From JABMNT01 sp048262255 (lineage in GTDB: Bacteria > Pseudomonadota > Alphaproteobacteria > Rhodospirillales > Casp-alpha2): a DNA stretch of 64,000 bases. The stretch's first letter is position 1, and each line of letters opens with the position of its first letter. The stretch covers positions 1,302,001-1,366,000 of the forward strand of contig JBLXFH010000001.1 of the NCBI GenBank assembly GCA_048262255.1, in the 5' to 3' direction. The notes beneath the pieces are model-generated. The model did not search any database, was not told the DNA's origin, and saw only the letters and a program-made list of their open reading frames with translations. Positions 51,918 through 60,843 of this stretch are shown piece by piece. Position numbers and translations under genes: made by a program.

Positions 51918-53294
51918 TTAGCGAAAACCGCCGGGAGGCATTTGTGACATCATGCCCGACGGCAATCCACCGCCCCGCATCATTCCTTTTGCGCCCATTT
52001 TTCCGGCTTTCTTCATCATCTGGCTCATCTGCTTGAACTGCTTCAGAACCCGGTTCACATCCTGCACCGTGGTGCCGGAACCTTCGGCGATCCGCCGCCG
52101 GCGTGAACCGTTTAAAACTTTCGGGTTTTGCCGCTCTTTTTTGGTCATCGAGCGGATAATGGCTTCCTGGCGGCCAATCAGCTTGTCGTCAATATTGGCG
52201 CCAGCCATCTGTTGTTTGACCTTTTGTGCGCCCGGCATCATGCCCAGCAGGCCTTCCAGGCTACCCATTTTCTTGATCTGGCCAAGCTGCTGGGCCATGT
52301 CCTCGAGGGTGAACTGGCCCTTCATCATCTTCTTGGCCATCGCCTCGGCTTCTTCCTGGTCGACGACCTCGGAGGCCTTTTCAACCAGACCGACCACATC
52401 GCCCATACCCAGAATGGAACCGGCAATGCGGTCTGCCTGGAACAGCTCAAGGGCTTCCATTTTCTCGCCGGTGCCCATCAGCTTGATCGGCGCACCGGTC
52501 ACGGCACGCATGGAGAGCGCCGCACCGCCGCGGGCATCGCCATCGACGCGGGTCAGGGCAATGCCGGAAATGCCGACTTTTTCGTTGAACTCGCGCGCCA
52601 CATTAACCGCGTCCTGACCGGTCATGGCGTCGGTCACCAGCAGCGTTTCAACAGGTTTGGCGATATCTCGGATCTGGGCGACTTCCGCCATCAGTTCCAT
52701 ATCGATATGCAAACGTCCGGCGGTATCGAGAATGACGATATCCATGCCTTCCTGGCGACCGGTCTGCATGGCGCGCTTGGCGATGGCGATGGGCTGTTCG
52801 CCGAACACGGATTGCAAAACCCGCACGCCGGTTTGCTCGCCCAGCGTCGCCAGTTGCTGCTGGGCGGCGGGGCGGTACACATCAAGCGACGCCATCAAGA
52901 CTTTTTTCTTGTCGCGCTTGCTCAGGCGCAGGCCCAGCTTGGCGCTGGTCGTGGTTTTACCGGAACCCTGCAGGCCAACCATCAGAATGGCGACCGGCGG
53001 CGTGCCAATCAGATTAAGCTCGTTGCCTTCCGCTCCCAGCGTCGAGATCAACTCGTCGTTGACGATCTTGACCACCATCTGGCCCGGCGTCACCGAACGG
53101 ATGACATCCTGACCAACGGCCTTTACGCGAACGGCTTCAATGAAGTCCTTGACGACGGACAATGCCACATCGGCTTCCAGCAGAGCGACGCGAACTTCGC
53201 GCAGAGCTTCGTCGACGTCGGCTTCCTTCAGCGCACCGCGCTTCTTGAGCTTGTCGAAGATCCCACCAAGGCGGTCTGTTAGGCTGTCAAACAT
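51918..53294 (-). CDS. ffh: Signal recognition particle protein Ffh
   Basis: 458 residues. The GTPase of SRP that binds signal sequences and delivers ribosomes to FtsY. N-domain helices (about 1-90), G1 GLQGSGKT (107-114), DTAGRLHID, the TRVDGDARGG motif, and a methionine-rich M-domain ending in MMKKAGKMGAKGMMRGG. Normal length. Its receptor ftsY is at 56863-57798 on the opposite strand. The 282-bp gap to the next gene (53295-53576) shows nothing certain. Confidence 0.97.
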   Translation of the reverse strand: MFDSLTDRLGGIFDKLKKRGALKEADVDEALREVRVALLEADVALSVVKDFIEAVRVKAVGQDVIRSVTPGQMVVKIVNDELISTLGAEGNELNLIGTPPVAILMVGLQGSGKTTTSAKLGLRLSKRDKKKVLMASLDVYRPAAQQQLATLGEQTGVRVLQSVFGEQPIAIAKRAMQTGRQEGMDIVILDTAGRLHIDMELMAEVAQIRDIAKPVETLLVTDAMTGQDAVNVAREFNEKVGISGIALTRVDGDARGGAALSMRAVTGAPIKLMGTGEKMEALELFQADRIAGSILGMGDVVGLVEKASEVVDQEEAEAMAKKMMKGQFTLEDMAQQLGQIKKMGSLEGLLGMMPGAQKVKQQMAGANIDDKLIGRQEAIIRSMTKKERQNPKVLNGSRRRRIAEGSGTTVQDVNRVLKQFKQMSQMMKKAGKMGAKGMMRGGGLPSGMMSQMPPGGFR

Positions 53295-53576
53295 CGTCTC
53301 AAAATCTCAATTCAATACACACAACGACAAACGCGCCAGTGCGCGAAACTCGCGGATTGGCGGCGCCCCGTAAGGCGTAGGGTTCAAAATTCCCTGAAGT
53401 CCGGCGCAACATATGGATTTGATGTTTGGAAGTCAAGCGTTGGCTGCAGCTTCAATCCTCCTCTTCTATGGGATCGGCGGCCCTTGGCAGAAAACGCATC
53501 GCATGGTAAACCAGCGGGGTGCCTGTGGTGAACACGGGCAGAGGCATTTCTGCAGCAGATCCCGTTTGGAATTTAT

Positions 53577-53975
53577 ATGCCGAAATCCAGAGATACAGCG
53601 CATTTAGACAAACATCTGGCGATGCAGGTCAGGGCCCATCGGACCCGGCTGAAAATGACGTCGCGCCTGCTGGATGAGACACTGGGCGCGCCGGGGGGGA
53701 CGGTGTCGCGCATCGAGCGCGGTGAAAAACGCCTGGATTCCCAGACCTTGCTGCGCTTTGCCCATTTTCTGGGGATGCCAATTGAGGCGTTTTTTGTTGG
53801 CGCCCCGAAAACCGATGTCTCTCCTGACCCGGCAACACAATCTTCCGTGCCGGTCGCCGAAGTGGAGGCCTTTGTTGATTTATATAGAGCCATATCCAAT
53901 AAGCCGGCGCGCCATGAGTTTCTGGGGCTGGTTCGATCTGTTGCCGAAAGCCCGCACTATTCAAAACGGGAATAA
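53577..53975 (+). CDS. Small HTH (XRE-like) transcriptional regulator
   Basis: 132 residues. The middle part, LKMTSRLLDETLGAPGGTVSRIERGEKRLDSQTLLRFAHFLGMPIEAFF, is a lambda-repressor-type helix-turn-helix (about 20-70). A polar linker and a short C-terminal helix follow that may mediate dimers. It has no signal or catalytic domain. It lies 41 bp before the iron-sulfur protein gene on the same strand and could be its regulator. The target is unknown. Confidence 0.75.
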   Translation: MPKSRDTAHLDKHLAMQVRAHRTRLKMTSRLLDETLGAPGGTVSRIERGEKRLDSQTLLRFAHFLGMPIEAFFVGAPKTDVSPDPATQSSVPVAEVEAFVDLYRAISNKPARHEFLGLVRSVAESPHYSKRE

Positions 53976-54016
53976 ACGCCGCTTGACGCCAACCGAGGGG
54001 CGCGGTCAGGTTGCGT

Positions 54017-54706
54017 ATGACCTATGAAGCTCTGAAAACCGCCTTCCAACCGCACGGCCTGATCTGCCGCGGCGGGTTTCGTCTGTTGTCGGGCGACCCA
54101 ATGGCCGAGGGGCTTTTGCAAGAGGCGGGGACGGTGATTTTGATCGGCAATGCGGGATCAGACATTTGGCCAGCCTTTCAGGCATCTCCGGAAGCATTGG
54201 CCGGGAATGGCATCGCCGACCCGCTTGATCGCTGGACCCGGCGTATTGTCGATGGGGTTGCCGTAGAGTACGGCGCGCGCGCTTTCTATCCGTTCGACGG
54301 GCCGCCCTATCATCCTTTCCAGCAATGGGCCATGCGGGCGGACCGTGTATTTGCCTCACCCACCGGTCCACTGATCCATCCCGAATACGGCCTCTGGCAC
54401 GCCTATCGGGCAGCGCTGGTTTTTGAAGCAGAGATAGATCTGCCGGAACGCCGTCAGCAGGCCTCACCCTGTGATGCGTGTTCGGAGAAACCCTGTCTTT
54501 CCGCCTGTCCGGTGGTGGCCTTCCGGCCCGGTTTTTATGATGTTGCGGCCTGCGTCGATCATCTGGACACTTCGCCGTCACCCGCATGTTTTGCACAGGG
54601 TTGTCTGGCCCGGCACGCCTGCCCGGTGGGACAGGATTTCGCTTATTCGTCCCCGCTCGCCCACTTTCACATGAGGCATTTTGTCCGGAGCCAGCGGGCG
54701 GGCTGA
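54017..54706 (+). CDS. CblC/QueG-like ferredoxin-type protein
   Basis: 229 residues with the ATG at 54017; a TTG at 54011 is the alternative start. The middle segment AFYPFDGPPYHPFQQWAMRAD...HPEYGLWHAYRAAL resembles the cobalamin-binding core shared by CblC (MMACHC) and epoxyqueuosine reductase QueG. The C-terminal part has eight cysteines (152, 155, 160, 164, 179, 191, 196, 202) in CDACSEKPCLSACP and CFAQGCLARHACPVG, enough for two iron-sulfur clusters. It is much shorter than QueG, which has about 350 residues. A reductase of corrinoid or tRNA type is a guess. Confidence 0.7.
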   Translation: MTYEALKTAFQPHGLICRGGFRLLSGDPMAEGLLQEAGTVILIGNAGSDIWPAFQASPEALAGNGIADPLDRWTRRIVDGVAVEYGARAFYPFDGPPYHPFQQWAMRADRVFASPTGPLIHPEYGLWHAYRAALVFEAEIDLPERRQQASPCDACSEKPCLSACPVVAFRPGFYDVAACVDHLDTSPSPACFAQGCLARHACPVGQDFAYSSPLAHFHMRHFVRSQRAG

Positions 54707-54760
54707 GAATTTGGCGCTTTTCGGTGGACAGCACCCCCTCAACCGCCCTATTTACCCCCT

Positions 54761-55603
54761 ATGATGGATATCCCGTTTACGAAAATGCATGGTTTGGGCA
54801 ATGATTTTGTTGTGATTGATGATCGCGACGGCGCCCTGGCGCTTGGCCCGGCGGAAGCCCGGGCCATTGCGGACCGGCGCTCCGGGGTCGGTTTTGACCA
54901 ACTTCTGATCCTCGAAAAACCGACCAATGATGAGGCTGATGTGTTCATGCGCATCCGCAACCCCGACGGCAGCGAAGCCGAAGCCTGCGGCAACGGGACG
55001 CGCTGCGTCGCGTCGCGGGTTATGGATGAACGGGGCCGCGATCAAATCCAGGTCGAGACCGTTGCCGGGTTATTGGCTTCGTCCCGCAGCCCGGATGGCC
55101 GGGTCACGGTCGATATGGGGCCTGCGGGTCTTGATTGGAGCGATATCCCGCTCAGCCATGCCGTCGATACACTTCATATGGAGATCGGAGCGGTCGGGTT
55201 GTCCGATCCCGTTGGGGTTAATATGGGCAACCCGCATGCGGTGTTTTTTGTCGATGATGTGAACGCCATTGATCTGGAAAACGTCGGGCCAAAACTTGAG
55301 CACGATCCGTTGTTTCCGGAACGCGCTAATATAGAGATCGTTCAGTTGACCGGACCGGATGCCCTGCGCATGCGGGTTTGGGAACGCAGCGCCGGGATCA
55401 CCCAGGCCTGTGGATCTGGCGCCTGCGCCGTGGCCGTGGCGGCGCATCGCCGGGGCCTGACCGGGCGCAAGGTCGATGTTATGCTGGATGGCGGATTGTT
55501 GCAGATTGAATGGCGTGAAGACGGACGGGTTTTGATGACCGGACCGGTTGCCACCAGCTTTGAAGGGGTTTTGAACCCGTCCCTTCTGGCTGCGGCCAGA
55601 TAA
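54761..55603 (+). CDS. dapF: Diaminopimelate epimerase
   Basis: 280 residues. It converts LL- to meso-diaminopimelate, the lysine and peptidoglycan precursor. The two catalytic cysteines are C76 (EACGNGTRC) and C217 (QACGSGAC). FTKMHGLGNDFVVID at the N-terminus is typical. Two adjacent ATGs (54761, 54764) could both start. 11 bp before mtaB on the same strand. Linked in pathway to asd in this window. Confidence 0.97.
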   Translation: MMDIPFTKMHGLGNDFVVIDDRDGALALGPAEARAIADRRSGVGFDQLLILEKPTNDEADVFMRIRNPDGSEAEACGNGTRCVASRVMDERGRDQIQVETVAGLLASSRSPDGRVTVDMGPAGLDWSDIPLSHAVDTLHMEIGAVGLSDPVGVNMGNPHAVFFVDDVNAIDLENVGPKLEHDPLFPERANIEIVQLTGPDALRMRVWERSAGITQACGSGACAVAVAAHRRGLTGRKVDVMLDGGLLQIEWREDGRVLMTGPVATSFEGVLNPSLLAAAR

Positions 55604-55614
55604 CAGGTGAGCCG

Positions 55615-56862
55615 ATGAGCGAAGCACAAATCATCACCCTGGGCTGTCGGCTCAACAGTTTCGAGTCCGAGATCATGCGCGCCCACAGCCGCACCGCCGG
55701 GCTTGAAAACGCCATTATCATCAATACCTGTGCGGTGACGGCGGAAGCCGAGCGTTCGGCCCGCAAAACCATTCGCCGGGCCCGCAAGGACAACCCTGGC
55801 GCCCAGCTTATTGTTACCGGCTGCGCCGCCCAGCTGAACCCGAAAGCCTATGCCGACATGGCGGAAGTCGACCGGGTCATCGGTAATGAAGAAAAGCTCG
55901 AACTGAACAGCTATCTTACGTCCGAAGAACAAAACCCCGTGGCCGTTGCCGACATTATGGAAATCCGCGAAACCGCACCGCATCTTATCAGCGGTTTTGA
56001 CGATCAGACCCGGGCCTTTGTGCAAATTCAGCAGGGCTGCGACCATCGCTGCACGTTCTGTATTATCCCCTTTGCCCGCGGCAACAACCGCTCGCTGGCG
56101 CCTGGTGTCATCGTTCAGCAAATCCGCCAGCTGGTCGCCAACGGTTACAGGGAAGTGGTTTTGACCGGCGTTGATATCTGCTCTTACGGCACGGACCTCG
56201 CCGGGCACCCAAGCCTTGGTGATCTGGTCCGGCGCCTGTTGAAGGCCGTGCCGGAACTGCCGCGCCTGCGCCTGAGTTCGCTCGATCCGGCGTCTTTTGA
56301 CGAAGCCCTGGTCGATGTTCTGGCGACCGATGCGCGGCTGATGCCGCATGTGCATCTCAGTTTGCAGGCCATGGATGACATGGTCCTTAAACGCATGAAA
56401 CGTCGACACAGCCGCCAGCAAGCCCTGGATTTGGTAAAACGGATTCGCAGCGTGCGCCCCGATGTGGTTTTCGGCGCCGATCTGATTGCCGGGTTCCCGA
56501 CGGAAACCGATGAAATGTTTGAACAAACTTTGGATGCCGTTTGGGAAATGGATTTGCTGCATTTGCATGTGTTCCCCTATTCGGAACGTAACGGCACGCC
56601 CGCCGCCCGAATGCCGACGGTGGATATGGCGGTTCGTAAACAGCGGGCTCAACGTCTGCGCCAGCGCGGAAACGACATATCGACCGCCTATCTGAAAAAA
56701 CAGATTGGCCGGGAGTCCGAAGTGCTTTTGGAAAAAGGCAATCGCGGTCTCAACCCGCACTTTGTCCCGGTGCGCTTTGATGATACTTGTGAGACCGGTG
56801 AACTGGTGAAGGCCCGGATCACCGGTTACAGTGATGGTGAATTGACGGGGGTGCGTATCTGA
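55615..56862 (+). CDS. mtaB: tRNA t6A37 methylthiotransferase MtaB
   Basis: 415 residues. A radical-SAM enzyme that makes ms2t6A37 in tRNAs. The auxiliary cluster ligands in the N-terminal UPF0004 domain are C11, C39 and C70, and the SAM-cluster triad is C142-x3-C146-x2-C149 (QGCDHRCTFC). A TRAM-like C-terminal domain follows. TGA then ATG: ftsY starts at the next base, so the two are coupled. The dapF-mtaB-ftsY order is a familiar alphaproteobacterial arrangement. Confidence 0.93.
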   Translation: MSEAQIITLGCRLNSFESEIMRAHSRTAGLENAIIINTCAVTAEAERSARKTIRRARKDNPGAQLIVTGCAAQLNPKAYADMAEVDRVIGNEEKLELNSYLTSEEQNPVAVADIMEIRETAPHLISGFDDQTRAFVQIQQGCDHRCTFCIIPFARGNNRSLAPGVIVQQIRQLVANGYREVVLTGVDICSYGTDLAGHPSLGDLVRRLLKAVPELPRLRLSSLDPASFDEALVDVLATDARLMPHVHLSLQAMDDMVLKRMKRRHSRQQALDLVKRIRSVRPDVVFGADLIAGFPTETDEMFEQTLDAVWEMDLLHLHVFPYSERNGTPAARMPTVDMAVRKQRAQRLRQRGNDISTAYLKKQIGRESEVLLEKGNRGLNPHFVPVRFDDTCETGELVKARITGYSDGELTGVRI

Positions 56863-57798
56863 ATGAGCGACGATAATACGGGCGGCTGGTTTGGTCGCCT
56901 GAAGGCCGGTTTGCAGCGGTCCTCGCAAAAACTCACCGGCGGCATCACCGATCTGTTCACCAAACGCAAACTGGATCGTGAAGCGCTTCAGGATCTGGAA
57001 GAACTGCTCATTCAGGGCGATCTGGGCGTTGCGACCGCAACCCGGTTGGCTGCATCGCTGGCCAAAACCCGCTTTGATCAGGAAGTTACACCGGAGGAAA
57101 TCCGGCTGGCTCTGGCTGAAGAGGTTGCCGCCATTCTGGAACCGGTGGCCCAGCCACTGGTCATTGACGCGGCGCGCAAGCCGCATGTGATTCTGGTTTG
57201 CGGCGTCAACGGCAGCGGCAAAACCACGACCATCGGCAAAATGGCCCGTCAGTTCCGCGATCAGGGCCGCTCGGTCATTCTGGCGGCGGGCGATACCTTT
57301 CGTGCGGCGGCGGTCGAGCAGCTGCAAATCTGGGGGGAGCGTTCTGATTGCCGGGTCATTACAAAAGACAGTGGCGCCGATGCGGCGGCTTTGGCCTTCG
57401 ATGCGCTGAAGGAAGCGCAGACAGAAAATGCCGATGTTTTGATGATTGATACGGCGGGCCGTCTGCAAAACCGCAAGGATTTGATGGAAGAACTGGGCAA
57501 GGTCGTCCGCGTGATCCGCAAGATCGACGAGACGGCACCGCACAGTGTGTTGCTTGTAATGGATGCGACCATCGGCCAGAACGCCCATAGCCAACTCGAG
57601 ATTTTCAAGGATATGGTCGATGTGTCCGGTCTGGTCATGACCAAGCTGGATGGCTCGGCTAAAGGCGGCGTGGTGGTCGCGCTTGCTGAAAAGTTCGGGT
57701 TGCCGGTTCATGCTGTTGGCGTTGGCGAGGGGATTGATGACTTGCGGCCTTTCGAGGCCAAGGCTTTTGCACGCTCTTTAATGGGGCTGGAAAATTAA
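56863..57798 (+). CDS. ftsY: Signal recognition particle receptor FtsY
   Basis: 311 residues. GTPase at the inner membrane that accepts the Ffh-ribosome complex. It has an N-domain and the G1 motif GVNGSGKT (114-121), then DTAGRLQN and TKLDGSAKGG. It lacks the long acidic A-domain of E. coli FtsY and starts almost directly with the amphipathic WFGRLKAGLQRSSQKLTGGI helix, common in alphaproteobacteria. Adjacent to mtaB with zero spacing. Confidence 0.96.
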   Translation: MSDDNTGGWFGRLKAGLQRSSQKLTGGITDLFTKRKLDREALQDLEELLIQGDLGVATATRLAASLAKTRFDQEVTPEEIRLALAEEVAAILEPVAQPLVIDAARKPHVILVCGVNGSGKTTTIGKMARQFRDQGRSVILAAGDTFRAAAVEQLQIWGERSDCRVITKDSGADAAALAFDALKEAQTENADVLMIDTAGRLQNRKDLMEELGKVVRVIRKIDETAPHSVLLVMDATIGQNAHSQLEIFKDMVDVSGLVMTKLDGSAKGGVVVALAEKFGLPVHAVGVGEGIDDLRPFEAKAFARSLMGLEN

Positions 57799-57942
57799 CC
57801 GTCACCGGCTTTACTTTTTTACGATTTCAATTCTAACATAAGCCTTCTCCGGTTTGGGGGCGTTCGCTCCGTCTTTCCGTTAAACAATCGCTGGTGCCCT
57901 TCATTCCTGTGAGGGCGGTTCATTCTTTTGGGTGTAAAGCCG

Positions 57943-59301
57943 ATGACGATTATTTCGACAGGAATTTTTCTGTCTATTATTATATTGGGTATCGTCAATG
58001 CTTTGGTGCCGGTTCCCCAAATGGGGCCGATTACGATGGGGCTGATTGTCTCGTTTCTGCTTCTTGAACTCAAGAACACACCCGTTATTCAGGCGCTGAT
58101 CGGCCTTTCCCTTATTTTTGCGGGCAGTCTTTCTGTGGTTGCATCAGGTACGGATATTGGCGTTCTGATTGATGGGTTTGCCCGTTCACGAACCTTTCTT
58201 TTGATGTTTTTTGCCGTCACATGGTTACGCATATCGGCTTCGGACAGCCCCTCTTTGGGCGCGGCGCGGCGGATGATCGTCAGCCAGCCGCCCGGTCGCC
58301 GGTTTCTGTATCTGGCCGTTGGCGTCCATTTGTTGGGGGCGGTCTTGAACCTTGCCGGCCTGAGCCTGCTTTCGACCATGCTCGAGCGACAAAAAGACCC
58401 CGTCTTGCGTCGGCGTATGCTGAGTGCACTTGTCATTGGTTTTGGTAGCGCCTCGGCCTGGTCACCCTTTTATGTGGCCATGGTGGTTATTCTGTTGGCC
58501 ATTCCAACCCTGGAATGGAGCGATGTTGTCGGCTGGGGCATGCTGATGGCGGTGATAGCGATCGGCATTGGCTGGGTTTATGACCGCATTGCCTGGCGCT
58601 CTAATGGCGGCCGCGGTGACGTGGTTGAACTGGTGCCCATGCCGGTCAAGGAACGCTGGCAGGTGGCCGGAATATTGGCATCGCTGGTGTTTCTGGTGAT
58701 CGGTTTTGTTGAAGGCATGGGTGTTACCATCCCGATCTCGCTGGCCTTGATTGGACCACCCTATGCGATGATCTGGTATGCCGCCAATCCGGCGCATCTG
58801 GGAACCGCCTGGCAGCGCGCCGGGGCACTGGCGCGGCGGGTTCTGGATGCGGTGCCGGGGTTACGCAACGAGGCCTTCATTTTCGTTGGTGCGACGGTCT
58901 TCGGGGTTGGCGTTTCGTCGCTGATCCCGCAGGCCGATTTGACGCTCTGGCTCGATACCTATCTGCCCTATGTGGATGTACGGATTGCTCTGCTGATGTA
59001 TGTGATCACGGCTTTGGGGGCCGTTGGCCTGCATGCGGTGATTGTTGTTATTCTGGTTGGCGAGGTCCTGCCGCCGGAGGTCATGGGTGTTCCTGACTGG
59101 CTTCTCGGGGTTACCTTGTTGGGCATTTGGGGGCTGAGCACCTGGGTCAACCCCTATTCAGGAACCACCTTGTTTCTGGCTCGGGTCACGGATATTTCGC
59201 CGTTCACCATCGCCTGGCGCTGGCATCCTGCTGTCACTCTGATTATCACCACCCTGACCATTCTGGCGATTATCGCCATACGTCATCTGGCGATGCTGTA
59301 A
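57943..59301 (+). CDS. Polytopic membrane protein, possible ion or organic-anion transporter
   Basis: 452 residues with about 12 hydrophobic segments in two halves. Helix-breaking motifs in the middle of membrane spans (GFGSASAWSPFYVAM and WGLSTWVNPYSGTTLFLA) resemble the hairpin regions of the ion-transporter superfamily (arsenite/Na+/dicarboxylate types). No family can be named. The start is set at ATG 57943; TTG 57928 has a GAGGG site upstream and is an alternative. It follows ftsY by 144 bp. Confidence 0.65.
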   Translation: MTIISTGIFLSIIILGIVNALVPVPQMGPITMGLIVSFLLLELKNTPVIQALIGLSLIFAGSLSVVASGTDIGVLIDGFARSRTFLLMFFAVTWLRISASDSPSLGAARRMIVSQPPGRRFLYLAVGVHLLGAVLNLAGLSLLSTMLERQKDPVLRRRMLSALVIGFGSASAWSPFYVAMVVILLAIPTLEWSDVVGWGMLMAVIAIGIGWVYDRIAWRSNGGRGDVVELVPMPVKERWQVAGILASLVFLVIGFVEGMGVTIPISLALIGPPYAMIWYAANPAHLGTAWQRAGALARRVLDAVPGLRNEAFIFVGATVFGVGVSSLIPQADLTLWLDTYLPYVDVRIALLMYVITALGAVGLHAVIVVILVGEVLPPEVMGVPDWLLGVTLLGIWGLSTWVNPYSGTTLFLARVTDISPFTIAWRWHPAVTLIITTLTILAIIAIRHLAML

Positions 59302-59427
59302 CGGGCTTTTTTGCTGGCGGATGGTAACGGGTTGTGAAATATCCCGTGAGAGCGGCGTCAAAAAAGGTTTTTCCGCGGCGTCGGGCTGTTATGATGCAAG
59401 TTGGAGATCATCGGAGAAAGACCCAAC

Positions 59428-60843
59428 ATGACGGATAAAAGCCTCGATTTGTGTTACATGCCCGCTTCCCAGCTTCTCGATTTGTACGAGTGGAAGACGG
59501 TCTCTCCGGTTGATGTGACCAAGGCGGTCTTTGAGCGCATTCGGGAAGTTAACGATGATGTAAACGCTTTCACGCTGCTCAATGAAGAAAAGGCCATGGA
59601 AGCGGCAAAACGTTCGGAGGCGCGCTGGAAGAAGGGCGAAGCGTTGGGCATTGTCGACGGCATTCCGGTTTCCGTAAAAGACATTGTGCTCAGCAAGGAC
59701 TGGCCCATGCAGCGGGGTTCGAAGGCCGTGCCAACCGACCAGCCACATGACGAAGATGCGCCCTGTGTGGCGCGCCTGCGCGAGCACGGCGCGGTTCTGA
59801 TCGGGCGCACGGCAACTCCGGAGTTTGGCTGGAAAGGGGTGACCGACAGCCCGCTCACAGGCATAACCCGCAACCCCTGGGATACGACGAAAACGCCCGG
59901 CGGTTCTTCGGGCGGCGCTTCGGCGGCGGCGGCACTTGGCATGGGCGCACTGCATATCGGCTCCGATGGCGGCGGGTCGGTGCGCATTCCGTCGGGATTT
60001 ACCGGAACGTTTGGTTTGAAGCCAAGCTATGGGCGGGTGCCCGCCTATCCGGCGAGCCCGTTTGGCACTCTGGCCCATATTGGCCCAATGGCGCGCACCG
60101 TGGGCGATGCCGCCTTGATGATGAATGCACTGATTGAGCCTGATTATCGGGACTGGTTCGCACTGCCTTATGACCCCTGGAATTATCAGACGGGGCTGGA
60201 GCTTGGTGTGCGGAACCTGAAGATCGGCTTCAGCGCCAATCTGGGTTATGTTGATGTGGACCCGGAAATTGCGCAGCTGGTTGCCGATGCGGCAAAAGTA
60301 TTTGAGGATTTGGGGGCGCATGTCGAAGCCGTTGATCCGGGTTTTGACAATCCGCTCGAATGTTTTAGCACGCTTTGGTATTCGGGTGCGCGCCGACTGG
60401 TCTCCCGGTTTGCGGAAGAGCAGCGCCAGGTCATGGATCCGGGCCTTCTCGAGATTGTTGAAACGGCGGGACACTTTACCATGGATATGTATCTGGACGC
60501 TGTTGAGAAGCGATCCGCCCTTGGCCTGACCATGAATACCTTCCATACCAAGTATGATCTACTGCTCACGCCCAGCCTGCCGATCCCGGCCTTTGCGGCG
60601 GGTGAAGAGTTGTCCGACCCGTCAACGCAAAGCCGCTGGCCGGATTGGACGCCGTTTTCCTATCCGTTCAATCTGACCGGTCAGCCAGCCTGTAGTGCGC
60701 CTTGCGGTTTCACCAGCGCCGGCCTTCCAGCGGGCCTGCAGATCGTTGGCCCCATGCACGCCGATCCCTTGGTCTTGCGCGCGGCGGCGGCTTTCGAAGC
60801 CGCGCGGCCGTTCAAAATGCCAATGGCCCCACACACGCCTTAA
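59428..60843 (+). CDS. Amidase (amidase-signature family)
   Basis: 471 residues starting at ATG 59428, with a GGAGA ribosome site upstream; a TTG at 59401 is less likely. The Ser-cisSer-Lys triad is visible: K84 (PVSVKDIV), S160/S161 (PGGSSGGASAA) and S184 (GSDGGGSVRIP). Such enzymes hydrolyse small amides; the closest use (aryl/acyl amide, peptide amide, carbamoyl) cannot be told. No GatB or GatC gene is near, so this is a stand-alone amidase. Its stop overlaps that of the convergent amidase 60840-62255. Confidence 0.9.
   Translation: MTDKSLDLCYMPASQLLDLYEWKTVSPVDVTKAVFERIREVNDDVNAFTLLNEEKAMEAAKRSEARWKKGEALGIVDGIPVSVKDIVLSKDWPMQRGSKAVPTDQPHDEDAPCVARLREHGAVLIGRTATPEFGWKGVTDSPLTGITRNPWDTTKTPGGSSGGASAAAALGMGALHIGSDGGGSVRIPSGFTGTFGLKPSYGRVPAYPASPFGTLAHIGPMARTVGDAALMMNALIEPDYRDWFALPYDPWNYQTGLELGVRNLKIGFSANLGYVDVDPEIAQLVADAAKVFEDLGAHVEAVDPGFDNPLECFSTLWYSGARRLVSRFAEEQRQVMDPGLLEIVETAGHFTMDMYLDAVEKRSALGLTMNTFHTKYDLLLTPSLPIPAFAAGEELSDPSTQSRWPDWTPFSYPFNLTGQPACSAPCGFTSAGLPAGLQIVGPMHADPLVLRAAAAFEAARPFKMPMAPHTP

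Noticed and set aside
53413..53607. A 64-codon plus-strand frame upstream of the HTH gene
   Set aside because: It overlaps the HTH gene start, with no ribosome site and no features.
55342..57711. A 789-codon open frame on the minus strand
   Set aside because: It lies wholly opposite dapF, mtaB and ftsY, all of which have complete catalytic motifs. Its low-complexity composition is that of an antisense shadow in a G+C-rich genome.
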